A stretch of DNA of 64,000 bases from CAWATZ01 sp963784995. Lineage in GTDB: Bacteria; Planctomycetota; Planctomycetia; Gemmatales; Gemmataceae. The translations under genes and the position numbers were made by a program. The notes beneath the pieces are model-generated. The model saw only the letters and a list, made by a program, of their open reading frames with translations, had not been told where the DNA came from and did no database searches. The stretch lies in contig CAWATZ010000002.1 in assembly GCA_963784995.1 (NCBI GenBank), forward strand, positions 124,001-188,000, read 5' to 3'. Shown here piece by piece: positions 51,055 through 63,943 of this stretch. Each line of letters opens with the position of its first letter. The stretch's first letter is position 1.

Positions 51055-51083
51055 TTGACAGGTTGATCGCGAGTCCCTATCAT
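51055..51083 (+). promoter_or_regulatory. Second promoter candidate before 23S
   Basis: TTGACA at 51055-51060 and TATCAT at 51078-51083, 17 nt apart, lie between tRNA-Ala and the 23S gene. It could drive the 23S-5S pair independently of the upstream leader. Confidence 0.6.
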
Positions 51084-51244
51084 CCCACTACAAGACTCTG
51101 GGAGCAAAGGAGTTAGGGTAACTGGGCGAGAGCCGCCACACCGTGACAGTCTCATACAGGCTCCATCGTGTGTCAGCTCCCGATCAGTTGCGAAACCAAC
51201 AGCGGTGACGCCGCTTTCGGGAAAGCCGATCTCTGATCGGTTGC

Positions 51245-51258
51245 TGTTCTTTGACAAT
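51245..51258 (+). promoter_or_regulatory. BoxA-like antitermination element
   Basis: TGTTCTTTGACAAT resembles the rRNA boxA (TGCTCTTTAACA) bound by Nus factors. It lies in the 463-nt stretch between tRNA-Ala and 23S (51029-51491), which has no genes and otherwise holds the second promoter and presumed processing stems. Confidence 0.6.
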
Positions 51259-51491
51259 CAGGTAGCGGAAGGCGTTGCAAATCAAAAGCAACTGCATGCT
51301 TGGTGTGAAGGGAAGGGCGCAAGCCGGACCTGGAAGCACCAGGCAAACCAGTTTCTTGCGATCTCTGCACGAGCCCAAGAGAGAATAGGATCGTTACTCC
51401 AATCCGTGGCTTTGCAACCACGGAACGGTGGCTTGAGACCGATCCTGACTTGCCGGGAGGTTCCCACTCCAGGACCAAGAGCAGGATCAAT

Positions 51492-54360
<2,869 letters not shown>

Positions 54361-54470
54361 ATTGATCCTCTTCTTGTGTCCTCTGTGTGGAGTGCAGACT
54401 CCCCAAAGGCAAGGCTCAACCAGAGATCATGGTTTGTGACGTCTCCGCTACCTATTGATATGCACGAAGT

Positions 54471-54580
54471 TCCCGGTGACCACACCTGGATGGTCACACC
54501 CGTTCCCATTCCGAACACGGCCGTTAAGCATCCAGGGCCGATGGTAGTCCGTCAAGGGCGAGAGTAGGTTATCGCCGGGT
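54471..54580 (+). rRNA. rrf: 5S ribosomal RNA
   Basis: CCCGGTGACCACACC at the 5' side pairs with the 3' end TTATCGCCGGG; inner signature CACCCGTTCCCATTCCGAAC and GGGCGAGAGTAGG are universal 5S features. It follows 23S by about 110 nt. No 16S or further tRNA lies in between. Confidence 0.95.
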
Positions 54581-54588
54581 TTGTTGAG

Positions 54589-54614
54589 CGCCTCACAGGG
54601 AAACCTGTGAGGCG
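54589..54614 (+). terminator. Intrinsic terminator after 5S
   Basis: CGCCTCACAGG and CCTGTGAGGCG are perfect 11-nt arms around GAAA, followed by TTCGCGTTT, a weak T-tract. It would end the 23S-5S transcript before the next gene. Confidence 0.8.
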
Positions 54615-54680
54615 TTCGCGTTTGATCCGTCCTCTCTTCGGCAGCTGCATTTCCAACCTCCTGGTGTGAGAGGAATGGTC

Positions 54681-55760
54681 ATGGGCTTTCGCATCTTCAC
54701 GTTGGTTGTGTTCGCTTCGCTTCTTGGTCTCTCCGCTGCTTGGGCGGCCGACCTGGCACCGCCGAAAGCTCACTCGGTGACTCTCTCAGGTAATCCGATT
54801 CCCCTGAGCAAGGCTCTCGAAGAGCTGAAAAAGCAAACCGGCATTGCCGTCGAGGATCAGTTCGGCAGCGGCCAGAACCTCCAACTCGATCTCAAGGGCG
54901 TTCCCTTCTGGCAGGCAGCGGACGCCATCGCAAACGCCGCCGGGGCGAGACTTTCCATTTCCTCGGTGGAGTGTCGCATTGCCCTGGTCAAGCGATCGGG
55001 CCAGGACAACACGAAGGTCAGCTATCGCGGGCCCTTCCGTATCGCGCTGAAGCGGCTGAACCTGTCTCGTGACCTGGAGAGCGGCAGCCACACGGCGGCC
55101 GGCTTTGTGGAGGTTGCTTGGGAGCCGCAGTTGCAGCCCTTGTACCTGGAAACCCGGCCTCAGAACCTGACCGTCAAGGACGACAAGGGCAACGTCCTGG
55201 CCTGGTCCGGCTCGGGGCATTCGCTTGCTCCTGTTGACGGCAGGATAGGGCTAACGTTTGAGATGCCGCTGCCGGCGCCGCCGCGAGCAGTCACAAAGCT
55301 GATCGTGATCGAGGGCCAACTCAGCGCCATCACGCCTACCCGAATGGTGCCTTTTTCCTTTGCAAGTCTGGATCAGCTTCAGGCGGCACCCGCCAACGCC
55401 GCCAAGCGTCAGCAGACAAAGGAGGGAATCACCTGCCGGGTCAGCAAGGTCACTCTCGCCCCCGTCCGCTGGACGATTCAGATGGACTTCGACGCTCCCG
55501 CCGGCCTGAAATTGGAGAGTTACCAATCCTGGGTGGCGAACAATGAACTCGTCCTGACGTCGAAAGACGGCAAGTCGCGGTTGCTTCCCAGCAGGATCAG
55601 CAACGTGGAGGAGCGCGGCCGCCAGGGCTCGGTCACCTATCACTTCACCGATCGCCAGGTCCGGGGCAACCCGGAAGACTGGACGGTCAGTTACACGACC
55701 CCGGCAGGACTGGTGGAGATGCCGATTCCGTTCCGGTTCACGGACATTGCCCTTCCGTGA
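54681..55760 (+). CDS. Secreted protein of unknown function
   Basis: A 359-residue protein from ATG 54681 (GAGAGGA 7 nt upstream) with a signal peptide (MGFRIFTLVVFASLLGLSAA). It has a repeated beta-rich layout: a helical start with NPIPLSKALEELKKQTGIAV, recalling the STN domain of secretin- and TonB-type proteins, then strands (GFVEVAWEPQLQPLYLETRP, RWTIQMDFDAPAGLKLESYQ). The end is FRFTDIALP. I do not recognise the overall family; it resembles planctomycete-specific periplasmic proteins. Palindromic sequence follows it. Confidence 0.7.
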   Translation: MGFRIFTLVVFASLLGLSAAWAADLAPPKAHSVTLSGNPIPLSKALEELKKQTGIAVEDQFGSGQNLQLDLKGVPFWQAADAIANAAGARLSISSVECRIALVKRSGQDNTKVSYRGPFRIALKRLNLSRDLESGSHTAAGFVEVAWEPQLQPLYLETRPQNLTVKDDKGNVLAWSGSGHSLAPVDGRIGLTFEMPLPAPPRAVTKLIVIEGQLSAITPTRMVPFSFASLDQLQAAPANAAKRQQTKEGITCRVSKVTLAPVRWTIQMDFDAPAGLKLESYQSWVANNELVLTSKDGKSRLLPSRISNVEERGRQGSVTYHFTDRQVRGNPEDWTVSYTTPAGLVEMPIPFRFTDIALP

Positions 55761-55766
55761 GAGGCC

Positions 55767-55943
55767 CTAACAGAATGGCGAGCCCGGGGGCGTTTGCCCC
55801 CGGAGTATCGGGGTCGGGGCGGCAACGTCGGCGGCAGAGACGTGGGGCATCTGATCCAGAAAGGCGAAGCTGCCCAGGCCGGCGAGGGCCCCGGCCTGGA
55901 CGGAGCGATTCAGGAAACCTCGACGCGAGAGAGAGTCGAACAT
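55767..55943 (-). pseudogene. Truncated Tat-signal protein, 5' fragment
   Basis: The frame starts MFDSLSRRGFLNRSVQAGAL with a Tat SRRGFL motif and goes on GLGSFAFLDQMPHVSAADV, which matches the N-terminus of a planctomycete secreted protein that is normally several hundred residues long. After about 43 codons the sequence turns into palindrome-like DNA (GCCCCCGGGCTCGCCATTCT region) and stops at 55767. The rest of the gene is gone. It overlaps the end of the upstream gene by 34 nt, as an operon neighbour would. Confidence 0.7.
55779..55803. repeat. Half palindrome at the truncation point
   Basis: GAGCCCGGGGGCG and GCCCCCGG flank TTT; it resembles the inner part of the element at 22336-22395 (core CCGGGGGCG). 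It marks where the truncated Tat gene ends. Confidence 0.55.
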
Positions 55944-56245
55944 GCGGGCCTCCTTTCGCCGTCCGACTGCCCGCTGGTGCTGGCCAGCTGCTCCACCAGC
56001 GACCGCCGCTTCAGACCGCGGTAGACCAGGAAGCCCACACTGCCGAGCAGCAGGTACGGCACCGACACCATGAGATAGATACTCGAGTTGTACGCCTGGC
56101 CTTCACGAGCGCGGTCCTCTTCCTCCGCACCGGTCGATTCGGGCACGGCATCCGCACAGGAAGGGCACGCTTGAACACGGGATGTCTGCCCAGTCAGGAA
56201 GTAGAACAACGTCAGAGCCAGCAAGAGTCCGCGAAACCAGTTCAT
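55910..56245 (-). CDS. Small membrane protein at end of oxidase operon
   Basis: A 111-residue protein from ATG 56245 (GGAGGGG upstream). A signal-like N-terminus (FRGLLLALTLFYFLTG) is followed by ACPSCADAVPES and one membrane segment (SIYLMVSVPYLLLGSVGFLV) with a charged C-terminus. The CPSC pair facing outside could bind metal or be a disulfide; it fits a role near copper or heme delivery, though no family is recognised. It lies 40 nt after the DUF420 gene in the same direction. Confidence 0.7.
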   Translation of the reverse strand: MNWFRGLLLALTLFYFLTGQTSRVQACPSCADAVPESTGAEEEDRAREGQAYNSSIYLMVSVPYLLLGSVGFLVYRGLKRRSLVEQLASTSGQSDGERRPACSTLSRVEVS

Positions 56246-56285
56246 GCGACCCCTCCTTTCCATCGTGAGTTATTGCAGCACCGCC

Positions 56286-56726
56286 TCAGGTCGGCGGATA
56301 GAGGCGATACAGCATCAAGTACACCACCACGCCGGTCACCGAGACGTAGAGCCACAGCGGCAGCGTCCAGCGCGCTAGCCAGACATGACTGGTAAGCCGG
56401 TTGCGATAGCCCAGCCAGGCCGTCCTGAGAACGAGAGGCACAATCACGATTGCCAGGATGATGTGACTGTACAGGATGGTGAGGTAGACCGGCCGCAGCG
56501 GTGTGTAGGGAAAAGGCGTCGCTTTGCCGCCCTTGATCGCGATGTGGTAGTACACGTACGACCCCAGAAACACTGCCGAGACCACCAGGGCCGAGAGCAT
56601 GCAGCTGACGTGTACCCGGACCTGCTTGCCGCGGATGGCCACGTAGCCGGCGATCAGCAGCACCGTACTGAGGGAGTTCAGTCCAGCGTTGAATTGCGGA
56701 AAATCAAAGTCGGCAAAAAGGGTCAC
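56286..56726 (-). CDS. DUF420 membrane protein (CtaM/YozB-like)
   Basis: A 146-residue protein with four membrane segments (LSTVLLIAGYVAIRG, CMLSALVVSAVFLGSYVYYH, LTILYSHIILAIVIVPLVL, WLYVSVTGVVVYLMLYRLYP). The His residues in YHIAIKGG and ILYSHIIL are typical of DUF420, whose Bacillus member CtaM assembles cytochrome aa3. Its ATG overlaps the SCO gene stop (ATGA). Confidence 0.88.
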   Translation of the reverse strand: MTLFADFDFPQFNAGLNSLSTVLLIAGYVAIRGKQVRVHVSCMLSALVVSAVFLGSYVYYHIAIKGGKATPFPYTPLRPVYLTILYSHIILAIVIVPLVLRTAWLGYRNRLTSHVWLARWTLPLWLYVSVTGVVVYLMLYRLYPPT

Positions 56727-57340
56727 GGGGCCTCCCGCAGCAAGGCGGCCACGGTCCGCTGCACCGCCTTGAGGTTCTCCTCGAACTCCGCTTCCGGTTG
56801 GTGATTGTTGACGTCCAGCAGGCCCGAGAAGTAACCGCGGACGTGGCCCTTGCGATCGATCACCACCAGCCGGGTGCTGTGCAGGAACTCCTCACCCGGC
56901 TTCACCTTCGGGCCGTTGTTGTGTTCGACGCCGACCTTGAATCCCTCCAGCAGCAGCTTGTGGATGGTCTCTTCCTTGCCGGTCAGGAACAGCCAGCGCT
57001 CCGGATCGGCCTGGAAGTTGGCCGCGTAGCGAACCAGTTCCTTCGGATCGTCGCGGTCGGGATCGACCGTGAAGGTGACGAGACGAACGTCGCGCTGGCC
57101 GGCGAGTTCCTTTTGCAATCGGGCCATCGTCGCCGTCACCTGGGGACAGGGACCGGAGCAGCGCGTGAACACAAACGAGGCGATCCACACCTTGCCGCGC
57201 AGATCGGCCTGGGTGACGGTGCGCTCGCTGCGCTCGGTCAGAGAGAAGGGCGGCACCGGCCCGAAATCCTCCGGCGGCGGAGCGGACTGACAGCCCATCG
57301 TCAGCAGGAGCAACAACAGGTAGCAACGGTGCTTGTGCAT
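56723..57340 (-). CDS. SCO1/SenC copper chaperone, lipoprotein
   Basis: A 205-residue protein with a lipobox signal (LLLLLLTMGCQS; lipid on Cys17). The thioredoxin-like fold carries the copper-binding CSGPC motif (TRCSGPCPQVTATMAR) and the distal His in FLHSTRLVVID. SCO proteins insert copper into the CuA site of subunit II, which is encoded at 62909-63943. Overlaps DUF420 by 4 nt. Length is normal. Confidence 0.93.
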   Translation of the reverse strand: MHKHRCYLLLLLLTMGCQSAPPPEDFGPVPPFSLTERSERTVTQADLRGKVWIASFVFTRCSGPCPQVTATMARLQKELAGQRDVRLVTFTVDPDRDDPKELVRYAANFQADPERWLFLTGKEETIHKLLLEGFKVGVEHNNGPKVKPGEEFLHSTRLVVIDRKGHVRGYFSGLLDVNNHQPEAEFEENLKAVQRTVAALLREAP

Positions 57341-57351
57341 TTCTCTCCCGA

Positions 57352-57409
57352 ACGAGCCGCCGGGTTTATCCCGGCGGAAAAGACCGCCGGGATAAACCCG
57401 GCGGCTCGT
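57352..57409. repeat. 58-bp palindrome, identical to 45083-45140
   Basis: Same arms and 6-nt loop as the copy 12 kb to the left, with no base change. It lies between the SCO gene start and the coxD stop. Confidence 0.96.
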
Positions 57410-57418
57410 CTCCCGGCG

Positions 57419-57832
57419 TCACTGCCAATCGTAGGGCTGCCACGGCATGACAATGTCGGGCATCAGCACGATCATCATCATCGTCCCAAGGATGAACGCC
57501 GGGATGATCAGGAAGTACAGCAGGCTCCAGTCGTACTTCAGGTGCATGAAGACCATGCCGACCAGGAACGCCTTGATGATCGCGACGATCACGATCACGA
57601 ACACACCGAACATGTAAGCCGGGTTGCCCGGGTGGAGGGCGAAGTTGATCCCGAAGGAAACCGACGTGAACACGCACAGGGCAATGAAGATCATCGTGTA
57701 CGTTTGCGCCGTCGGCCCCTCGTGCCCTTCCAGGTCATGCGCCGCGGCCGGCAGGGAGGGAGTGACGTGGCCACCGTGGCCTCCGGGGGGAGTCGGCGAG
57801 TACCGACCTTCGGATTCGTGAATGTCAGCCAT
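57419..57832 (-). CDS. Cytochrome c oxidase subunit IV
   Basis: A 137-residue protein from ATG 57832: a 45-residue Gly/His-rich N-terminus, then three membrane segments (TMIFIALCVFTSVSFGINFA, AYMFGVFVIVIVAIIKAFLV, LLYFLIIPAFILGTMMMIVL). The segment KAFLVGMVFMHLKYDWSLL is typical of subunit IV (CyoD/CoxD family). It is 28 nt downstream of subunit III. Confidence 0.87.
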   Translation of the reverse strand: MADIHESEGRYSPTPPGGHGGHVTPSLPAAAHDLEGHEGPTAQTYTMIFIALCVFTSVSFGINFALHPGNPAYMFGVFVIVIVAIIKAFLVGMVFMHLKYDWSLLYFLIIPAFILGTMMMIVLMPDIVMPWQPYDWQ

Positions 57833-57860
57833 CTTTGAACTCCTGCAAATGGCCTGCTTG

Positions 57861-58883
57861 TCAGACCAGGTAGAGCAAGGGGAACAAGAAAATCCAGACG
57901 ATGTCCACAAAGTGCCAGTACAGGCCGGTCAGCTCGATCATGGTCGTGTGCTGGGCGCCGAGGCGGTTGGTCCAGCCCAGGAACAGGATGATGGCGAAGA
58001 CCACCAGGCCGCCGAACACGTGCAGGGCGTGGAAGCCGGTCATGGCGAAATAGCACGAGGCCCACAGGTTGCCCCACGGGATGGCCGGCGACAGGTGCAG
58101 GGCGACATCCTCCTTTTCGGCATCATGGATCAGCGTGTTGACCTGGTCGCCGATCTCGGCGGGACTCAGACCGCGCTTGTAGGTGCCGTCCTCGTACTTG
58201 CTCTCCATGCCGCTTTGCAGATTCAGGCACTTGTCGAGGATCGCCTGCTTCTTGGGATCCTCTTTCTTTTCGAGGTCTTCTTTCAGGTGCTTGATGCCGG
58301 TGTTCAACTGCTCCTTGACGCGGGCCACGTACAGCATGCTGGCATTGTGATATTCCCGCTCGCGGTGCAGCCAGCGCTTGTGGACTTCCCGTTTGTACTC
58401 GTCGTCAGTCTCGTAGCGGATGGCCAGCTTCTCGGGGAGCCTATCGACCTTGGGCGGGACCAGTTCGCCCATGTGGCCTGGCAGGATGTCGTGCCCGATC
58501 TTGGCGTTGTACTCGTAAGCCTTGATGGCCAGGAAGACGCCCCCCAGCGCCAGGCTGATGGCGATGTACGAGGTTGCCTTCTTGAACTCGTTCTTGAGCA
58601 TGGACCAGTGCGCCAGCACCACCGTGAACGAGCTGCAGATCAGCACAAAGGTGTTGATGGCGCCGATGTTCTCGCTGAGGTGAACGTCGTGCGGCGACGG
58701 CCAGCTGAAACCTGGGGCGCTGGACGGGGTGCCGTTGCGCAGGATCATGTAGGTGCCGATCAGGGCCGTGAAGAACATGATCTCGGTCACCAGGAACAGC
58801 CACATGGCCAGCTTGCCGTTGGGCATCGGCAAACCCATGGGGACCGAGGGCATGTTGGAAGAGTGCTCGGTAGGATGGCTCAT
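57861..58883 (-). CDS. Cytochrome c oxidase subunit III with large soluble insert
   Basis: A 340-residue protein from ATG 58883. Seven-helix subunit III core: GKLAMWLFLVTEIMFFTALI, INTFVLICSSFTVVLAHWSM, then after the insert WASCYFAMTGFHALHVFGGL and LTGLYWHFVDIVWIFLFPLL with the conserved WHFVD motif. Between helices, about 140 charged residues (from YNAKIGHDIL to HLSPAIPWG) form a predicted soluble, helical insert absent from standard subunit III (about 200-260 residues). A longer start would read through the element at 58897-58922. Confidence 0.92.
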   Translation of the reverse strand: MSHPTEHSSNMPSVPMGLPMPNGKLAMWLFLVTEIMFFTALIGTYMILRNGTPSSAPGFSWPSPHDVHLSENIGAINTFVLICSSFTVVLAHWSMLKNEFKKATSYIAISLALGGVFLAIKAYEYNAKIGHDILPGHMGELVPPKVDRLPEKLAIRYETDDEYKREVHKRWLHREREYHNASMLYVARVKEQLNTGIKHLKEDLEKKEDPKKQAILDKCLNLQSGMESKYEDGTYKRGLSPAEIGDQVNTLIHDAEKEDVALHLSPAIPWGNLWASCYFAMTGFHALHVFGGLVVFAIILFLGWTNRLGAQHTTMIELTGLYWHFVDIVWIFLFPLLYLV

Positions 58884-58896
58884 GGCAACCTCTGTT

Positions 58897-58922
58897 GTGG
58901 CACGGTCTCCCGACCGTGCCAC
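58897..58922. repeat. Short palindrome before coxC
   Basis: GTGGCACGGTC and GACCGTGCCAC pair perfectly around TCCC, between ctaB and coxC, 14 nt upstream of the coxC ATG on the minus strand. Confidence 0.8.
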
Positions 58923-58943
58923 TCTGTTTTCAGGAGATTCCGT

Positions 58944-59867
58944 TCAGCGAACAGTCAGGAACCGGGTCAAGGCTCCGTCAAGGATCAACAACAGCAGCAG
59001 GGCCGGCAAATACAGCAGCGACGCCCGCAGCACCCGCCGGGCCTGCCCACCGGAGCGCAGATGCCAGAAGCGAATGCTGCTGAACAAGAACCCGACCCCC
59101 AGCACCAGGGCGCCGATCAGGAAAAGCCAGCCGGCATGTCCCAGCAGGGCCGGCCCCAGGCTGACGGGGATCAGGCCCAGGCAGTAGGACACCATGCGCT
59201 GGCCGGTCACGTTCCCGGCGGGGTCCAGCACCGGCAGCATCCGCAGCCCGGCCCGGGCGTAGTCGGCCCGGTAGATCCAGGCGATCGCCAGGAAGTGCGG
59301 CACCTGCCAGAGGAACACGATCATGAACAGCAGCATCGCCTCCGGGCTGACGTCGCCGCGAACGGCGGTCCAGCCAATCACTGGCGGCATCGCTCCCGGC
59401 ACGGCCCCGATCAGCGTGTTCAGGGCGGTGCGCGGTTTCAGAGGCGTGTACACGCCGACGTAAAGAGCGAAGGTCACCGCCGCCAGCAGGGCTGCCCAGG
59501 GCCGGCTCAGGGTCAGGGCCAGGTAGGCGACGCCGGCAATGCCCAGCAGCAGGCCAAAGAGCAGCACCTCCGCCGGCTGGAGCCGGCCCGCGGGAAGGGG
59601 CCGGTTCTCGGTGCGCTGCATCCGGCCGTCGCTGTGCCGTTCCAGCAGCTGGTTCAGAGCGCTGGCCCCGCCGGCGACCAGGGCGGTGCCGAACACCGCG
59701 TGCAGCACCACCAGCGGCGAGACGGACAGGCCGCCCGCCAGCAAGGCGCCGGCCCCAACGGTGAACAGCACCAGCACCGCCACGCGCGGCTTGGTCAGCG
59801 CGACGTAATCGAGGATGCGACTGCGGGTCAGGGCCACCGGCTCGGGACAGAGTACCGCCGCTTTCAT
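58944..59867 (-). CDS. ctaB: Protoheme IX farnesyltransferase (heme O synthase)
   Basis: A 307-residue UbiA-family prenyltransferase that adds a farnesyl group to heme B. Motifs: LTKPRVAVLVLFTVGAGALL, ASALNQLLERHSDGRMQRTE with the Asp-rich substrate site, RPLPAGRLQPAE, and LWQVPHFLAIAWIYRADYAR. About eight membrane segments. It overlaps ctaA by 4 nt (ATGA). Heme O is then oxidised to heme A by CtaA. Confidence 0.95.
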   Translation of the reverse strand: MKAAVLCPEPVALTRSRILDYVALTKPRVAVLVLFTVGAGALLAGGLSVSPLVVLHAVFGTALVAGGASALNQLLERHSDGRMQRTENRPLPAGRLQPAEVLLFGLLLGIAGVAYLALTLSRPWAALLAAVTFALYVGVYTPLKPRTALNTLIGAVPGAMPPVIGWTAVRGDVSPEAMLLFMIVFLWQVPHFLAIAWIYRADYARAGLRMLPVLDPAGNVTGQRMVSYCLGLIPVSLGPALLGHAGWLFLIGALVLGVGFLFSSIRFWHLRSGGQARRVLRASLLYLPALLLLLILDGALTRFLTVR

Positions 59868-60856
59868 GCTGCCTCCTGGGCCACTCGGCCCGGCACCGAC
59901 GCACGGTTGACCAGCAGGGAAACAACCACCGTGGTCGAGAAGAGCAGCAGCCCGATCACGAAATGGCCGGAGCGAACCAGGTCCAGGGCCGGCGTCGATT
60001 GCTGCAATTCAACAGCAACTCCCGAGCCAAAGCGCCCGAACCAGGCCTCGACACCAAGCAAAATCTGCAAGGCGACCAGGACCTCAAGGGCCTTGCCCCA
60101 GCGGCGGACACCAACCAGGTCCGGGCCAGCCTGTTTCAGCTTCACCACCAGCAAGAGGACGCAGCCCAGGACCACAAAGGCCATCAGGAAATGAAGCCGC
60201 TGGGCCACGCGAAGCAAGGCGGAGAAGAGGTACAGATGGCGCAGGATCGCTCCAAAGACGATCTGAGCGTAAACCAGGATCGGCAGGGCAACGGCGAGGC
60301 GACGGAGCCCGGGTGATACCGCGGCGGTCGCCGAGGCATCGTACCAGGATCGCGACGTGATGACGGTCACGCTGACGAGAAGCGCGAATACCAGCTGGGC
60401 AGTGCAGCCGTGGACCAGGGCCAGTTCGGGGCCGCTCAGGGCGTTGTACTTGACGCGGGCAATGCCGAGGACACCCTGGAAGCTGACGGCCGCCAGGGCC
60501 GCCCAGCCGATCCAGCGCGGCAGGGGCCGGCGCGCGGTGAAGGACAGTCCCAGGGCCAGGACAATGCTGCAGGTGCCGACCAGGAAGCCGAACAGGCGAT
60601 GCGAATGCTCGATCAGGTAGCCCAGCCCCAGCTCGCGCAGCGGCAGGGTGAACAGGTGCCAGGGCTCGCGGAACCCCTGCGGATCGACCATGCCCACCTT
60701 CTTGGTCGTCACCTCGGCGCCGAGCAGGACCAGGGGCAGAGCGCAGAAGACGGTCAGCAAGGCCCAGTAGTGCAGCCAGCGCGGCACGACGGGGAGCGGA
60801 CCTGGCCGGGCAAGCGGTGGGTGAACCAGGTTGGGGGTGATCGAGGTCGAACTCAC
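59864..60856 (-). CDS. ctaA: Heme A synthase (COX15/CtaA)
   Basis: A 330-residue membrane protein from GTG 60856. The four heme-ligand His regions are visible: IEHSHRLFGFLVG, LALVHGCTAQLVF, ILRHLYLFSALLRV and RLHFLMAFVV; GHFVIGLLLFS follows. It converts heme O to heme A for coxA. It lies between coxA and ctaB in the oxidase operon and overlaps ctaB. Confidence 0.93.
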   Translation of the reverse strand: MSSTSITPNLVHPPLARPGPLPVVPRWLHYWALLTVFCALPLVLLGAEVTTKKVGMVDPQGFREPWHLFTLPLRELGLGYLIEHSHRLFGFLVGTCSIVLALGLSFTARRPLPRWIGWAALAAVSFQGVLGIARVKYNALSGPELALVHGCTAQLVFALLVSVTVITSRSWYDASATAAVSPGLRRLAVALPILVYAQIVFGAILRHLYLFSALLRVAQRLHFLMAFVVLGCVLLLVVKLKQAGPDLVGVRRWGKALEVLVALQILLGVEAWFGRFGSGVAVELQQSTPALDLVRSGHFVIGLLLFSTTVVVSLLVNRASVPGRVAQEAA

Positions 60857-60875
60857 GGAAGAAGGATCTCCAGGA

Positions 60876-60968
60876 CACCCCGGGTTGCGCTGCGCTCCAC
60901 CCGGGGCTTTACTCCGGTTTCAGGGACTAAAGCCCCGGGTGGAGCGAGGTACGAGCGCAACCCGGGGT
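60876..60968. repeat. Palindromic repeat (ACCCCGGG family), right arm interrupted
   Basis: Left arm from 60876, right arm ending 60968; the right arm has a 7-nt insertion (near GAGCGAGGTACGAGCG) compared with 2610-2700 and 48015-48163. It lies between coxA and ctaA. Confidence 0.88.
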
Positions 60969-61003
60969 GGCCAAAGCAGCGGGGTGCGCCGCACTCCAAA
61001 AGG

Positions 61004-62821
<1,818 letters not shown>

Positions 62822-62843
62822 GCACAAACCTCACGTACGGAAG

Positions 62844-62905
62844 GTAGGTCAGGCTTTCCAGCCTGACGGCTGTCGTTGCCGGTCAGGCTGGAACGCCTGA
62901 CCTAC
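62844..62905. repeat. Palindrome between coxB and coxA
   Basis: GTAGGTCAGGCTTTCCAGCC (from 62844) pairs with GGCTGGAACGCCTGACCTAC (to 62905) with one mismatch. It sits in the coxB-coxA gap and could modulate the transcript without a T-run. Confidence 0.85.
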
Positions 62906-62908
62906 GGG

Positions 62909-63943
62909 TTAGCGCTCCCCGGGCTGTTCCGCGCGATCCGTCAGGATCGTCAGGGAGCGCAGCTTCTCCTTGGCATCGCTGCTTTTCTGCATTTCGCTGG
63001 CCCGCTTGAGCCAGTACAGGTAATCCGCCTTGCTTTCGTGGACGCACAGCCGACCGCGCATGGCGTAGTGGCGGGCGCCGCACAGCTCGGCGCAGGTGAA
63101 CTCAAAGGTCAGACCCGGCCGGTCCTGGTGAATCCAGACCTCTCGTTCGTCGTCGTAGATCAGGCTCGACTCGCTGGAGTGAAACCAGACCGGAATCGTC
63201 TTGCCGGGCAGGGCGTCCTGTTTGATGCGCGGGTTGAAAGCAAAGAAACTGTGAATGACGTCCAGCGTCTTGAGGTAGAACTTGACGTTGGCCGGCTCCT
63301 TGTCCGAATGTTTCCACATGTGGAACTCGTTGACCAGATGAACGTCATCCGCCTCGGGATGCTCGGCCCAGTTGCGGGGCGAGATTGGAACCAGGTCCAG
63401 CCGGGCGATCTTCCGTTCCATCTCCTCGCGCTTCTCACCGCTCAGCAATTCCAGGTCCTTGCCCAGGGCCAGGCCCGACAGGCCGGCCGGGACTGGATAC
63501 CGAATCCGCCACTCCCATTGGCGCGCGGTGACCTGCAGCACCTGGTCAAGCTGTTTCGACGGATCGGCCGCATTGGCCTCCGGAAACCGGGCCAGATACT
63601 TGATGTGTTCCCAGGTGCGGATCTGCACGATGGCAATGAACAGCAGCAGCACGGCCGGGATCGCGGTCCAGAACAGCTCCAGCCGATGGTTGCCGTGAAC
63701 GTACTCCGCCTTGCGCTCCGGGACGTGGGCGAACTGCCACATGTTGTAGATCAGCACGCCCTCGGTCAGGACGAAGAAGAAGCCGGTCATGGCCAGGATG
63801 ACGTAAAACAGGACGTCGATCTCTCCACCGAAGGACGAAACGTTGCGGGGCAGCCACCAGCCGGGGATGAAGGGGGCCACCAGGAACAGGCCAAACGATG
63901 CCAGGAACACCGCTCCGAACAGAACGCTCCACGCCTTACCCAC
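62909..63943 (-). CDS. coxB: Cytochrome c oxidase subunit II
   Basis: A 344-residue protein from GTG 63943 (AGGAG 9 nt upstream). Two membrane segments (VLFYVILAMTGFFFVLTEGV; LFWTAIPAVLLLFIAIVQIR) anchor a periplasmic cupredoxin with the CuA site CAELCGARHYAM, plus VWFHSSESSLI. About 50 extra charged residues (KREEMERKIARLDLVPISPR) enlarge the domain; there is no fused cytochrome c. It receives electrons from cytochrome c and passes them to CoxA. The right border of the window follows 57 nt later without another gene. Confidence 0.94.
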   Translation of the reverse strand: MGKAWSVLFGAVFLASFGLFLVAPFIPGWWLPRNVSSFGGEIDVLFYVILAMTGFFFVLTEGVLIYNMWQFAHVPERKAEYVHGNHRLELFWTAIPAVLLLFIAIVQIRTWEHIKYLARFPEANAADPSKQLDQVLQVTARQWEWRIRYPVPAGLSGLALGKDLELLSGEKREEMERKIARLDLVPISPRNWAEHPEADDVHLVNEFHMWKHSDKEPANVKFYLKTLDVIHSFFAFNPRIKQDALPGKTIPVWFHSSESSLIYDDEREVWIHQDRPGLTFEFTCAELCGARHYAMRGRLCVHESKADYLYWLKRASEMQKSSDAKEKLRSLTILTDRAEQPGER

